Position numbers and translations under genes: made by a program. Positions 1 through 7,422 of a DNA stretch of 9,828 nucleotides are shown piece by piece. The stretch's first letter is position 1, and each line of letters opens with the position of its first letter. Origin of the DNA: Spirochaetes bacterium ADurb.Bin110 (GTDB taxonomy: Bacteria > Spirochaetota > Spirochaetia > Treponematales > Rectinemataceae). The notes under the pieces were generated by a model that made no database searches, was not told the DNA's origin, and worked only from the letters and a program-made list of their open reading frames with translations. The stretch is taken from contig MWDY01000030.1 of NCBI GenBank assembly GCA_002070755.1, positions 1 through 9,828 of the forward strand, given 5' to 3'.

Positions 1-74
1 CCGAATCGATGCGCCTCGAAGTCGAGCAACTTATGGGATTATCGCATAGGTTTTCGGAGGCTTATAGAGAGTAA
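1..74 (+). CDS. Possible C-terminal tail of a plus-strand gene entering from the left edge
   Basis: The frame beginning at position 3 is open to a TAA at 72-74. It would encode about 23 residues ending ...HRFSEAYRE, a charged, helix-like tail. It would converge on the oxidoreductase gene that ends at 152. The other two plus frames are also open for 48 to 90 bases here, so openness alone proves little. No family can be named from so few residues. Positions 75-151 contain no gene and no convincing hairpin-plus-U-tract terminator on either strand. Confidence 0.25.
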   Translation, partial: ESMRLEVEQLMGLSHRFSEAYRE

Positions 75-151
75 ACATTGGAGAAAATAAAATATCCAAA
101 CAGGAAAATCGAAATGTTGATGAAGGCTAAAGTAATCCTTAGCTAAAAAAG

Positions 152-1279
152 TCAGGCGCCTTCATGGCGGCTATGAATCCATCTTTCTTTTTTATTGCTC
201 TCAATTGCAGCTTCTATGATTTTTACAATTCTATGGCCTTGTTCAAAATCAGCATAGATAGGAACATCATCAAACACAATTGAGCGATAGAAGTTATCGA
301 TCATCCTCTGTTGCGCTTCCAAAAATCTCTCTTGTTTTGAAGCACCAGCGTTTGCTTCCTTGTTTTCTTCCAACTCATTCGCAAGCGATATAGTTCCTTT
401 TTCATCTATAAATAATTCTTCCTCTTCTCGATATTTAAGCGAAGCTCTTTCTGGATGCTCTTGAGACCAACGCAGAGATGCTATGCTACCATCTATCTCA
501 AAAGAGATGCCATTAGACCGACCAGCACTTACCTGAGAGACAGTTAGGCAGCCATGAATGCCACCTTCAAATCTCATCAGCACACTTGCAAAATCCTCAG
601 TATCTACTATTATAGTCTCAGAGGGAGAGCGAATCCGCTTGGGAATGAATGTTGCAAGGTCTGCGGCGATGCTTTCCACTCTGCGATCAAGCAAGAACTC
701 TGCTATATCTATCCAATGAGATCCAATATCAGCAAGGGCTCTCGATGGTCCTCCATAGCGAGATTCGACCCGCCAGTCGTAATCATGGTTGAATAAGAGC
801 CAATCTTGAAGATAAGTCCCGTGTATGGAATAGATTGTTCCAAGCTCGCCCTTGGATATCAATTCTTTTATATGCATAATGATTGGATAATATCGATAAA
901 CAAAATTGACAGCGGTTTTTAGATGACGATTCTTTGCTAAAGTCATAAGCGCTCCCGATTGCTGTGAATCTATTGTGAGCGGCTTTTCAGATAGAGCATA
1001 TAAGCCTGCTTCGAGAATACCTCTATTTACATCATAGTGAAGCACATTGGGAGTACAGTTATGCACGAGATCGAGACTCTCGCTTTTAAGCATTTCTTGG
1101 TATGAAGTATACCAAACAGGGATATCGTAGTCGTCGCAGAGGCTCTTTATCTTGTTTGGATTGAGAGAACAAATCGCTGCCAATTCTGCGTAGCCGAGAG
1201 GCTCGATAGCTTTGATAGCCTTGAGATGAGATATGCCTATCTTGCCAATTCCTATAATCGCCACTCGAAGTTTTTTCAT
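152..1279 (-). CDS. Gfo/Idh/MocA-family NAD(P)-dependent sugar oxidoreductase
   Basis: This 375-residue cytoplasmic dehydrogenase has the usual length and layout of the Gfo/Idh/MocA family. The N-terminal Rossmann fold carries the dinucleotide motif GIGKIG at residues 10-15. The family EKP motif is at 98-100, where the lysine is normally catalytic. The C-terminal domain has GGPSRALADIGSHWIDIAEFL-type sequence at about 176-196, with D184 and H188 in the positions of the usual catalytic Asp/His pair. Family members oxidise or reduce a hydroxyl of a sugar, inositol or sugar acid using NAD(P). The ATG at 1279 lies only 2 nt after the cupin stop codon and has no clear Shine-Dalgarno sequence, so translation is probably coupled to the cupin. 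It is the last recognisable gene of the operon. Its substrate is unknown; by context it acts on the imported sugar. Confidence 0.93.
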   Translation of the reverse strand: MKKLRVAIIGIGKIGISHLKAIKAIEPLGYAELAAICSLNPNKIKSLCDDYDIPVWYTSYQEMLKSESLDLVHNCTPNVLHYDVNRGILEAGLYALSEKPLTIDSQQSGALMTLAKNRHLKTAVNFVYRYYPIIMHIKELISKGELGTIYSIHGTYLQDWLLFNHDYDWRVESRYGGPSRALADIGSHWIDIAEFLLDRRVESIAADLATFIPKRIRSPSETIIVDTEDFASVLMRFEGGIHGCLTVSQVSAGRSNGISFEIDGSIASLRWSQEHPERASLKYREEEELFIDEKGTISLANELEENKEANAGASKQERFLEAQQRMIDNFYRSIVFDDVPIYADFEQGHRIVKIIEAAIESNKKERWIHSRHEGA

Positions 1280-1281
1280 AG

Positions 1282-1701
1282 CTATTTCTGGAGCGCTGAT
1301 ATAAGCTCTTTTGCTCTAGCAATCTGATCGTAGGATAATGGTATTACATTGCTGTTCTGTTGCGATGTAGATGCAGCTTCAATAAGGATGAGTTTGGTTT
1401 CCTGTTGCGTAATAGTATTGTGCCAAAGCCCCTTAGGAATATTGTATACTTTGTCTAGCTCCATGGAGATAGCCTTCAGTTCGAGGCTATCATTAATTAG
1501 GTCCTCTAGCGCGTATAGCAGGATACAAGTACCGCGCAATAAGACAAAGAGCTCGTCGGTCTCATTGTGACGTTCCAAACAATCGATATTACTTATATCA
1601 TTCTCTGGTTTATAATTCTTGATTCCAACCATCCATTCCTTGTTTTCATATACTCTTTGGAGGCCTTTCCCTTCATGTTCATATTCTATTATACCACTCA
1701 T
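1282..1701 (-). CDS. Small cupin-domain protein, possible sugar-modifying enzyme
   Basis: This 139-residue protein is a single-domain cupin. Cupin motif 1 is seen around residues 43-57 (ERHNETDELFVLLRG, with H45 and E50 as likely metal ligands). Motif 2 is around 87-98 (NIPKGLWHNTIT, with H94 as ligand). The N-terminal segment GKGLQRVYENKEW and the basic patch after it are not part of the core cupin fold. Small metal-binding cupins include sugar isomerases and epimerases, dioxygenases and non-catalytic binding proteins. Its place between a split transketolase and a sugar dehydrogenase favours a step on a sugar, for instance aldose-ketose isomerisation, but that is inference. The start has an AGAGG ribosome site 9 nt upstream, and the gap to the transketolase C subunit is 29 nt. 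Confidence 0.85.
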   Translation of the reverse strand: MSGIIEYEHEGKGLQRVYENKEWMVGIKNYKPENDISNIDCLERHNETDELFVLLRGTCILLYALEDLINDSLELKAISMELDKVYNIPKGLWHNTITQQETKLILIEAASTSQQNSNVIPLSYDQIARAKELISALQK

Positions 1702-1730
1702 AAATAATTACCTCTTGAATTACTTCCTTT

Positions 1731-2663
1731 TTACTCCAACAACATGATGCATTGTTGCGCGATATCATCTGCTGTAAGACCATAGGCCTTGAAAAGATCT
1801 TCAGGTTTTCCAGAACGTCCAAATTTATCCTGGATACCAACACGGGCAAACTTTATATTTGATTTGCCTACAAGAACTTCAGCGACAGCTGACCCTAGCC
1901 CTCCTATGATCGAATGCTCCTCAGCGGTCACCATGGCTCGACATTGAGAAGCCATTTCTAAAATCAACTCAGCATCGATTGGCTTTATGGTGTGCATATT
2001 GATGACGCCAGCTTTTATGCCATGAAGAGATAATCTTTCAGCAGCTGCGAGTGCTTCTTTCACCATGAGCCCTGTAGCCACAATGCAGACATCACCAGGC
2101 TTACGCATAATATTTGCCTTGCCGATTGTAAAAGTACTGTCTTCATTTGTTATTACCTCGACAATTGGCCGAGCAACGCGAATATATACCGGTCCATCCA
2201 AGCTTGCGGCAGCGAAAACCGCTTTGCGAGTTTCAAAAGGATCACAAGGAACAAGGATTGTCATCCCTGGTAGTACTCGCATGAGTGCGATATCTTCGAT
2301 GCTCTGATGACTTGCGCCATCTTCGCCTACTGAAAGTCCTGAGTGAGAGAGCCCAAATTTCACATTTGCATTGGGATATGCGATGGAATTACGAATTTGC
2401 TCATATGCTCTTCCTACACCAAAGAGCGCGAAAGTACTTACAAAAGGCAAAAGCCCTGAATGGGCAAACCCCGCAGCTGCCCCCATCATATTCGCTTCAG
2501 CAAGACCAAAGTTGAAAAACCGATCGGGAAACTTAGATGCAAAAATACTCGTCATTGTTGCATGAGAAAGATCCGTATCCAGCACCACCACCTTTTGATT
2601 GATTGAACCAAGCTCGGCAAGCGCCTCGCCATAGGCGACCCTCAATGATTTGCTCTCAAACAT
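1731..2663 (-). CDS. Transketolase, C-terminal subunit (pyrimidine-binding and C-terminal domains)
   Basis: This 310-residue protein is the second half of a split, thiamine-diphosphate-dependent transketolase. The pyrimidine-binding domain has the catalytic-type glutamate E56 in FGLAEANMM. It also has a block at 104-120 whose H107, D115 and H119 match the spacing of H469, D477 and H481 of yeast transketolase. R8, S33 and R165 fall where the full-length enzyme binds substrate phosphate, so a phosphorylated substrate is possible. The C-terminal domain follows from about residue 185. Together with the N subunit it would form an alpha2beta2 enzyme moving a two-carbon ketol unit between sugars. 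Its ATG overlaps the stop of the N subunit by 8 nt, which ties their synthesis together and favours equal amounts. An AAGGA ribosome site lies inside the upstream gene. 1-deoxyxylulose-phosphate synthase is a distant relative but is normally one chain. Confidence 0.93.
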   Translation of the reverse strand: MFESKSLRVAYGEALAELGSINQKVVVLDTDLSHATMTSIFASKFPDRFFNFGLAEANMMGAAAGFAHSGLLPFVSTFALFGVGRAYEQIRNSIAYPNANVKFGLSHSGLSVGEDGASHQSIEDIALMRVLPGMTILVPCDPFETRKAVFAAASLDGPVYIRVARPIVEVITNEDSTFTIGKANIMRKPGDVCIVATGLMVKEALAAAERLSLHGIKAGVINMHTIKPIDAELILEMASQCRAMVTAEEHSIIGGLGSAVAEVLVGKSNIKFARVGIQDKFGRSGKPEDLFKAYGLTADDIAQQCIMLLE

Positions 2664-3474
2664 TTTGCGTTCCTTTCAGCTCGCACATTGCTTGAGTGTA
2701 TTCCTCAGTCTTCATCGGTTTGCCATGCCAGCCAACATTATTCTCCATGAATGAGATTCCCCTGCCCTTGACTGTCTCTGCGAGCACGAATAAGGGCTTT
2801 CCAGGCACCGGTTCGGAAATCGCCTTTACCAGCATGTCGACGTTATGTCCATCGACTTTTTTGCACTCAAAACCAAAGGAGTGGAATTTTCCAATTATAT
2901 CGCCCAAGGACATAACCTGATCGTTGGTTCCATCTATTTGCAAGCCATTATGATCAAGTATAAAGATCAAATTATCGAGCTTATAATGAGCTGCAGACAT
3001 AGTTGCCTCCCACACCATGCCCTCTTGAATTTCTCCATCGCCAAGCACCACGTAGACATGGTATGGTGCACGTTTATATTTGGCAGCGAGCGCTAGTCCC
3101 ACAGCTACAGAGGCGCCTTGACCTAGTGAGCCAGTCGATACATCGATGCCAGGAGTCTTGCGCATATCAGGATGTCCTTGAAGATGGCTACCGATCTGCC
3201 TCAAGTTCCAAAGATCATTTCGAGGGAAAAAACCTTTATCAGCGAGAATCGCGTAGAGCGCAGGGCAACCATGGCCTTTAGACAGCACGATCCTATCTCG
3301 CATCTCCCACGATGGATTTGTAGGATCGACATGCGCAACCTCATAATAGAGCGCCATTAATATTTCCACACATGAGAGCGATCCGCCCGGGTGGCCAGAT
3401 TGACATCGATAGAGCATTTCGATAATGTCGCGCCTTATAGCTTGCGCCTTTTGTTCCAGCAGAAGTTCATCCAT
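2656..3474 (-). CDS. Transketolase, N-terminal subunit (diphosphate-binding domain)
   Basis: This 272-residue protein is the diphosphate-binding half of a split transketolase. The thiamine-diphosphate/Mg motif is GDGE at 145-148 followed by N176. Conserved histidines are at H28 (SGHPGG), H68 (SKGH), H101 (QGHPD) and H250 (WHGK), the counterparts of yeast transketolase H30, H69, H103 and H263. The TGSLGQG loop is at 114-120. It needs the C subunit encoded immediately downstream for activity, because the active site forms between the two domains. The ATG at 3474 has AAGGA 9 nt upstream and lies 16 nt after the second permease, so the enzyme is co-transcribed with the transporter. Split transketolases in catabolic operons are often dedicated to one unusual sugar pathway rather than the housekeeping pentose phosphate pathway. 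Confidence 0.93.
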   Translation of the reverse strand: MDELLLEQKAQAIRRDIIEMLYRCQSGHPGGSLSCVEILMALYYEVAHVDPTNPSWEMRDRIVLSKGHGCPALYAILADKGFFPRNDLWNLRQIGSHLQGHPDMRKTPGIDVSTGSLGQGASVAVGLALAAKYKRAPYHVYVVLGDGEIQEGMVWEATMSAAHYKLDNLIFILDHNGLQIDGTNDQVMSLGDIIGKFHSFGFECKKVDGHNVDMLVKAISEPVPGKPLFVLAETVKGRGISFMENNVGWHGKPMKTEEYTQAMCELKGTQNV

Positions 3475-3490
3475 TTTGAGTATTCCTTTA

Positions 3491-4366
3491 TTACCCTTTC
3501 ACTGCGCCTGCAGTTAAGCCTTCGACTAGTCTTTTTTGAGCAAAGAAAAACATTATGCAAACAGGAATTATTGTGATTACGCCTCCAGCTGTCAGCATTC
3601 CCCATTCAACACCTAACTGACCAATGAAATTTTTAAGTGCAACGGGAATCGTCCGATTTCGTTCATTGGTAAACATGACAGCGAAGGTATATTCATTCCA
3701 CGAAGTCATGAAAATATATGCGCCTGTAGCGACAACACAAGGCAAAAGCATAGGTAAAATAATCTTTATAAATGCTTGAAAACGATTCGCTCCATCCACC
3801 ATTGCCGCCTCTTCAAGCGATCGAGGTAAATCATCGAGGTAGCCAGTCAGAAGCCAGACAGAGAATGGGATGGTAAATGTTGTATATGAAAGAATCAAAG
3901 AGCTTGGTGTGTAGAGTATGCCAATTTTGCGCATAATAGCAAAAAGAGGAATAAGCAATAATACCGTTGGGAACATATTGTTTGTAAGAAAAAGTGTCAT
4001 GAAGAACTGTCGTCCCTTAAATCGATATCTGGAAAAGGCATATGCAGCAAGTAAGGAAACGACAAGCGACAACAGAGTCGTTACGACAGCAACCAGTAAG
4101 CTATTGATCATTGGTTTTATAAAATTGTATTCAGCAAAGAGCTTTTTGTATGAGTCAAAAGTCACCTTTGCAGGCCAATAGGTGACAGTGCTTGAATAGA
4201 GTTCTTTTTCTTGCTTTATTGAGGTCACAAAGGTCCAATAAAAAGGAAAGAGGAGAAAAATGAGCATCATCGCTAACAAAATATGTCCTGGCAAAGCGTG
4301 CAGCAACTTTCTTTTATAAGGCGCTTTATAGAAGGATTTTTGCGCTTCTCTGCTTTGTAATTCCAT
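3491..4366 (-). CDS. CUT1-type sugar ABC transporter permease (MalG/UgpE-like)
   Basis: This 291-residue inner-membrane protein has about six membrane segments. A hydrophobic helix lies at about 28-50 and the rest form the binding-protein-dependent transport fold. The cytoplasmic EAA loop, which contacts the ATPase, is at 185-205 (EEAAMVDGANRF...ILP), with the invariant Gly at 192. The length and the short N-terminal segment before the first helix fit the second (MalG-type) permease of carbohydrate uptake transporters. Its ATG overlaps the stop of the upstream permease by 1 nt (TAATG), a typical coupled pair. It forms a heterodimeric channel with that permease. The substrate is unknown. Confidence 0.95.
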   Translation of the reverse strand: MELQSREAQKSFYKAPYKRKLLHALPGHILLAMMLIFLLFPFYWTFVTSIKQEKELYSSTVTYWPAKVTFDSYKKLFAEYNFIKPMINSLLVAVVTTLLSLVVSLLAAYAFSRYRFKGRQFFMTLFLTNNMFPTVLLLIPLFAIMRKIGILYTPSSLILSYTTFTIPFSVWLLTGYLDDLPRSLEEAAMVDGANRFQAFIKIILPMLLPCVVATGAYIFMTSWNEYTFAVMFTNERNRTIPVALKNFIGQLGVEWGMLTAGGVITIIPVCIMFFFAQKRLVEGLTAGAVKG

Positions 4367-5250
4367 TACTTTGCTTCCTCCTGTGCCTTAAAGAGGTTCT
4401 TCAGATAAGGAATAGAAACAACAGATAGGCCTATTGTCAGAAAAATTGCAAGCGTAGAGGCATATCCGAGGTTAAGTGTATTTCCTTTATTAAAGACATA
4501 TACGCTTAAAGTCTGTGTAGAGTACGCTGGCCCACCTTCTGTCAAATTGAAAATCACATCGACAGAATTTGCAACCCAAATTATCCTTAGAAGAGTTGTG
4601 ACAAAGATAGTATTTCTCAGTGATGGTACAACGATCCAAAAAAATCTCTGAATTCGATTCGCCCCGTCCACATCTGCAGCATCATATAATTCATCTGGAA
4701 TGCTTTGAAGACCAGCAAGTAGCATAAGCGCAAAAAACGGGATTCCCTGCCAGATGATAGTTAAGATTACAGCAGGAAATGCGGTGGATTGCTGGGCAAG
4801 AAATGGAATATAGTTGTCTATCAGACCAAGTTTCATCAATAGATCATTGAGGACTCCATAATTACCATCATAGATCCAGCGCCACATTAAACCTATCAAC
4901 ACACCTGGTGTAACCCATGGAATAAGGCTTATTGAGCGAAAAAGTCCACGTCCCCAAAATTTTCTATTCAATAGCAGCGCTAATATGAAACCAAAGATAA
5001 ATTGAAAGCCAACACCAGCCACCACCCAGATAACTGTCTTAAGTAAAGCTTGCCAGAACAATCCATCGTGAAGCACCGCGATATAATTTGCAAACCCTAC
5101 AAAGCGGATTTGACTTGGCCGGCGGAGGTCATAGCTTTGAAAGCTCATCGCAATTGCATTGAGTACGGGAAAAAACACCACCGCACATATCACCAATAAG
5201 GCTGGCATAATGAGTAAATATGGCCATATATTTGTTTTTCGTTTGTGCAT
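4366..5250 (-). CDS. CUT1-type sugar ABC transporter permease (MalF/UgpA-like)
   Basis: This 294-residue inner-membrane permease has a first transmembrane helix at about residues 9-31, a periplasmic stretch, then five further segments. The EAA loop is at 189-209 (YDAADVDGANRI...VVP). It pairs with the downstream MalG-like permease, which it overlaps by 1 nt. The start is uncertain. A TTG at 5265 would add five residues, but the only purine-rich ribosome site (AGAGG) lies just 2 nt before it. The ATG at 5250, chosen here because it gives a normal N-terminus (MHKRKTNIWPYLL), has that site 17 nt upstream. Either way initiation looks inefficient. The gene lies about 100 nt after the binding-protein stop, beyond a strong hairpin. 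Confidence 0.93.
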   Translation of the reverse strand: MHKRKTNIWPYLLIMPALLVICAVVFFPVLNAIAMSFQSYDLRRPSQIRFVGFANYIAVLHDGLFWQALLKTVIWVVAGVGFQFIFGFILALLLNRKFWGRGLFRSISLIPWVTPGVLIGLMWRWIYDGNYGVLNDLLMKLGLIDNYIPFLAQQSTAFPAVILTIIWQGIPFFALMLLAGLQSIPDELYDAADVDGANRIQRFFWIVVPSLRNTIFVTTLLRIIWVANSVDVIFNLTEGGPAYSTQTLSVYVFNKGNTLNLGYASTLAIFLTIGLSVVSIPYLKNLFKAQEEAK

Positions 5251-5308
5251 TGTGATATGAATCAAAGCCTCTTTGAATTCCTAAGATACTTTAAATATTG
5301 AAAATGTA

Positions 5309-5337
5309 CTGGCAGCTGACAAAAAACCAGCTGCCAG
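5309..5337 (-). repeat. Intercistronic RNA hairpin after the binding-protein gene
   Basis: A perfect 10-bp inverted repeat (CTGGCAGCTG / CAGCTGCCAG) has a 9-nt loop. It lies 15 nt beyond the stop codon of the binding-protein gene and about 60 nt before the first permease. On the transcribed strand it is followed by UACAUUUUC, a poor U-tract. It therefore looks like a stabilising 3' hairpin or a partial terminator, not a full stop. Such hairpins commonly keep binding-protein mRNA more abundant than the permease mRNA. Confidence 0.7.
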
Positions 5338-5351
5338 GTATGCATTCCTTA

Positions 5352-6590
5352 CTATTTACCCCATAGCCCTTTTTGGAGAGTCTTCATTGCTTCCGCAGCT
5401 GAAATCTTACTAGTAAGAGCTGCTGCAACGGTGTTCGGCCAAATAGTATTTATCCATTCCGTTGTGGTATCAAGAATTGGGAAAATTCCCGCATAGGGAG
5501 CGCCCTCAATTGACACCTTCATAAAACGATTGTTCTGGAAGAAAGGAAGCTGCTGCACATCTTTACTAACTGGAACATTACCGGTTGCGGTGCACCATGC
5601 TTCCTGACCTTTCCCTGTAGCAAGATACGCAACCCATTCAAAAGCAGCATCTTTATTCTTTGAAGACTTGAGAATCACATTTTCAGTATCGCCCATCGAG
5701 GTCCAACGTCCCACACCGCCAGGAAACGCAAATGCGTCGACATCATCTCCGAATGTCTCAACCATTCCAATCGAAGAGCCAATATGATGGATGGTCATCG
5801 CTGTCTTGCCGGATTTGAAATTGGCGATGATCTCATTAAATCCATCCATTGGAGCTGTAAGGGGGGCATAGCCGTTTTTATATAGATCGATGAAATCCTG
5901 CATGCCTTGAACTGCCTGAGGAGTCGTCATGTCATCAAAATTACCACCGCGAGCCCAAATAAAGCTTCCCCAAGGTTCTTGCCCGCCTTTTGCTCCTCGC
6001 ATACCAAATCCATAGACATCTGTCTTGCCATCTCCATTGGTATCCATAGTGAGTTTCTTGCATGCTTCAAGAAATTCCGCATATGTTTTTGGTACAGATA
6101 TCCCAGCTTTCTTTAATAGCGAAGGACGATAATACACATACAGAATCTGAGTATTCCATGGCATGACATATACGCTCTTAGTACCGCTCGCTTTTCTCAT
6201 TGTATCATAAAGACTTGGATCGATTTTATCTCTATCTTTCCATTTCTCGAGATAGCTATCCAAATTGACAAGCAAGCCGTTTGCGGTGAAAAGAGGAGTC
6301 GATGTGAGCTTGAACGAAGAAGTATCTGGTCCGCCCCCTCCCATCACTGCACGAAAGAGGGTTTCACTATATGCTCCACCATCCCATGGATATTCCTGCG
6401 CAACGACTGTAATGCCTTTACCATTCGTCGCATTGAAGTCCGCTGCGATTTTCTGCATTTCCGCAGAATACTTAGGATTATCCGCCCAATACCAATGGAC
6501 AATTGTTACCGGCTTTGTCTGTGCATACACAGCCGCTGAAAATGTCAGTAATACAACCACCATTACTGAGAATGCCAGTCTTTTTTTCAT
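5352..6590 (-). CDS. Periplasmic sugar-binding protein of a CUT1 ABC transporter
   Basis: This 412-residue extracellular solute-binding protein (family 1) captures a sugar and delivers it to the two permeases. Residues 1-23 form a Sec signal peptide: MKKR, a hydrophobic core, then AVYA with cleavage before Q24. There is no lipobox cysteine, so the protein should be free in the periplasm. Typical features are the WYWADNP start of the mature fold, the GGGGPDT segment at 84-90, and an acidic loop DTNGDGKTDVYGFG at 183-196 that is common in this family. Aromatic residues such as W34, W69, W145 and W212 could line the sugar site. The ATG at 6590 is chosen because AAGGAGG lies 9 nt upstream and the signal peptide begins there. 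A longer frame from 6641 overlapping the regulator stop would add 17 arginine-rich residues that spoil the signal peptide. Confidence 0.95.
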   Translation of the reverse strand: MKKRLAFSVMVVVLLTFSAAVYAQTKPVTIVHWYWADNPKYSAEMQKIAADFNATNGKGITVVAQEYPWDGGAYSETLFRAVMGGGGPDTSSFKLTSTPLFTANGLLVNLDSYLEKWKDRDKIDPSLYDTMRKASGTKSVYVMPWNTQILYVYYRPSLLKKAGISVPKTYAEFLEACKKLTMDTNGDGKTDVYGFGMRGAKGGQEPWGSFIWARGGNFDDMTTPQAVQGMQDFIDLYKNGYAPLTAPMDGFNEIIANFKSGKTAMTIHHIGSSIGMVETFGDDVDAFAFPGGVGRWTSMGDTENVILKSSKNKDAAFEWVAYLATGKGQEAWCTATGNVPVSKDVQQLPFFQNNRFMKVSIEGAPYAGIFPILDTTTEWINTIWPNTVAAALTSKISAAEAMKTLQKGLWGK

Positions 6591-6599
6591 GTCAATCAA

Positions 6600-6606
6600 C
6601 CTCCTT
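6600..6606 (-). promoter_or_regulatory. Strong ribosome-binding site that sets the binding-protein start
   Basis: The transcribed strand reads AAGGAGG here, 9 nt before the ATG at 6590. It is the best Shine-Dalgarno match in the operon. It decides against the upstream in-frame ATG at 6641, and it fits the need for high levels of a binding protein. Confidence 0.85.
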
Positions 6607-6625
6607 CTCCTAAAACTCCTTATTG

Positions 6626-6658
6626 CAAAGCGATTCGTCATTCAGCGAATCGCCTTTG
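6626..6658 (-). repeat. Hairpin spanning the regulator stop codon
   Basis: An inverted repeat pairs CAAAGCGATTCG (6626-6637) with CGAATCGCCTTTG (6646-6658). It gives 12 base pairs with one bulged C and an 8-nt loop that contains the gntR stop codon. On the transcribed strand it is followed by CAAUAAGGAG, not a U-tract, so it is not a standard terminator. It lies 20 nt upstream of the AAGGAGG site and could act as a 5' stabiliser or an RNA processing site that separates regulator mRNA from transporter mRNA. Confidence 0.65.
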
Positions 6659-7345
6659 TCGCGCTGCATGCATGTGATTCCTCATGGCTTCTTCAGCTTT
6701 CGCCTCATCGTTTGCCAAAATGGCATTCACAATTCGCTCATGTTCTCTATATGTATTCATAAAGCGGTTTGGGTCGCTCTCTGGGAAACCTTCATTGAGC
6801 GCGATTATTTGAGGCGTAATATAGCTTGTAAGCGAAAGACACACCTCATTTTTACTCGCTTTTGCGATTGCAATATGAAGGAGGTGATCCTCATCGAGCG
6901 CTCGCTGGCCAATGTCAGCCTTTAATTTGAATTCCATATGCCATTTTTGAATCTCTTCAATATTTTCATGGGTAGCCAGCATCGCAGCCCTCTTCGCCGC
7001 ATAAATTTCAAGAAGCTCTCTTATGTCAAATAAATCGATTGGAGAAAATGAATCCCTAAAGCTTGCGATGCTTGCGATAAGACCAGAGATAGCCTTACTT
7101 CCAAGCTCTGCAACAATCGTACCGCGCTGAGGCAATGTTCTTATAAGGCCATAATGATCAAGCCGAGAGAGAGCTTTGCGCACATACCCTCGGCTCACAT
7201 TGAGAACCTGGCTCAAAGCGCGTTCAGAGGGCAATTTATCACCCGCTTTGAGGTTTCCAGAAATGATCTGTTGCTGAATATAGCGAAATACTATGGATTC
7301 GCCTTCAAGAGTATCAGAAATCTGTTGATCTTTCGAATACTTCAT
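6638..7345 (-). CDS. GntR-family transcriptional regulator, FadR subfamily (FCD domain)
   Basis: This 235-residue one-component regulator has an N-terminal winged helix-turn-helix at about 14-80, with the GntR signature GDKLPSERALSQVLNVSRG around 35-53 and the wing LPQRGTIV at 71-78. An all-helical FCD effector domain follows at about 103-228. D153, H157, H202 and H224 match the four metal-ligand positions of FCD domains, so an organic acid or sugar acid held by a bound metal is a reasonable effector. It is the first gene of the operon and lies about 100 nt downstream of a promoter whose start overlaps a perfect palindrome. Autoregulated repression relieved by a pathway intermediate is therefore the simplest model. 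The ATG at 7345 is preceded by a weak AAGG site. Confidence 0.93.
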   Translation of the reverse strand: MKYSKDQQISDTLEGESIVFRYIQQQIISGNLKAGDKLPSERALSQVLNVSRGYVRKALSRLDHYGLIRTLPQRGTIVAELGSKAISGLIASIASFRDSFSPIDLFDIRELLEIYAAKRAAMLATHENIEEIQKWHMEFKLKADIGQRALDEDHLLHIAIAKASKNEVCLSLTSYITPQIIALNEGFPESDPNRFMNTYREHERIVNAILANDEAKAEEAMRNHMHAARQRRFAE

Positions 7346-7402
7346 TGTGCCACGCCTTACCCTCTCTTACTCTCTATCTCAGCCTCAGCTTGCGCTACAG
7401 TT

Positions 7403-7422
7403 TAGTTGCAGCCTAGTTGCAG
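7403..7422. repeat. Tandem 9-bp repeats in the operon leader
   Basis: TAGTTGCAG occurs exactly at 7403-7411 and again at 7414-7422, an 11-bp period. A weak third copy (5 of 9 bases) lies one period further on at 7392-7400. The spacing is about one helical turn, which would put the copies on the same face of the DNA. They lie in the transcribed leader between the operator and gntR. Confidence 0.6.

Noticed and set aside
126..143. Small hairpin (GCTAA / TTAGC) as operon terminator
   Set aside because: The stem is only 5 bp and on the transcribed strand no U-tract follows it, so it is not supported as a terminator.
554..796. Plus-strand open frames opposite the minus-strand operon (for example 554-796, 3003-3281, 6265-6762)
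   Set aside because: They lie antisense to genes with clear family matches, show no domain pattern and have no proper ribosome sites.
6591..6641. Upstream in-frame start for the binding protein, overlapping the regulator stop (ATGA)
   Set aside because: It would add 17 residues with a run of arginines before a complete signal peptide, and it lies in a hairpin loop. The ATG at 6590 has an ideal AAGGAGG site 9 nt upstream.
7403..7422. The leader repeats as a CRISPR array
   Set aside because: The units are only 9 bp with 2-bp gaps, far too short for CRISPR repeats and spacers, and no cas gene is present.
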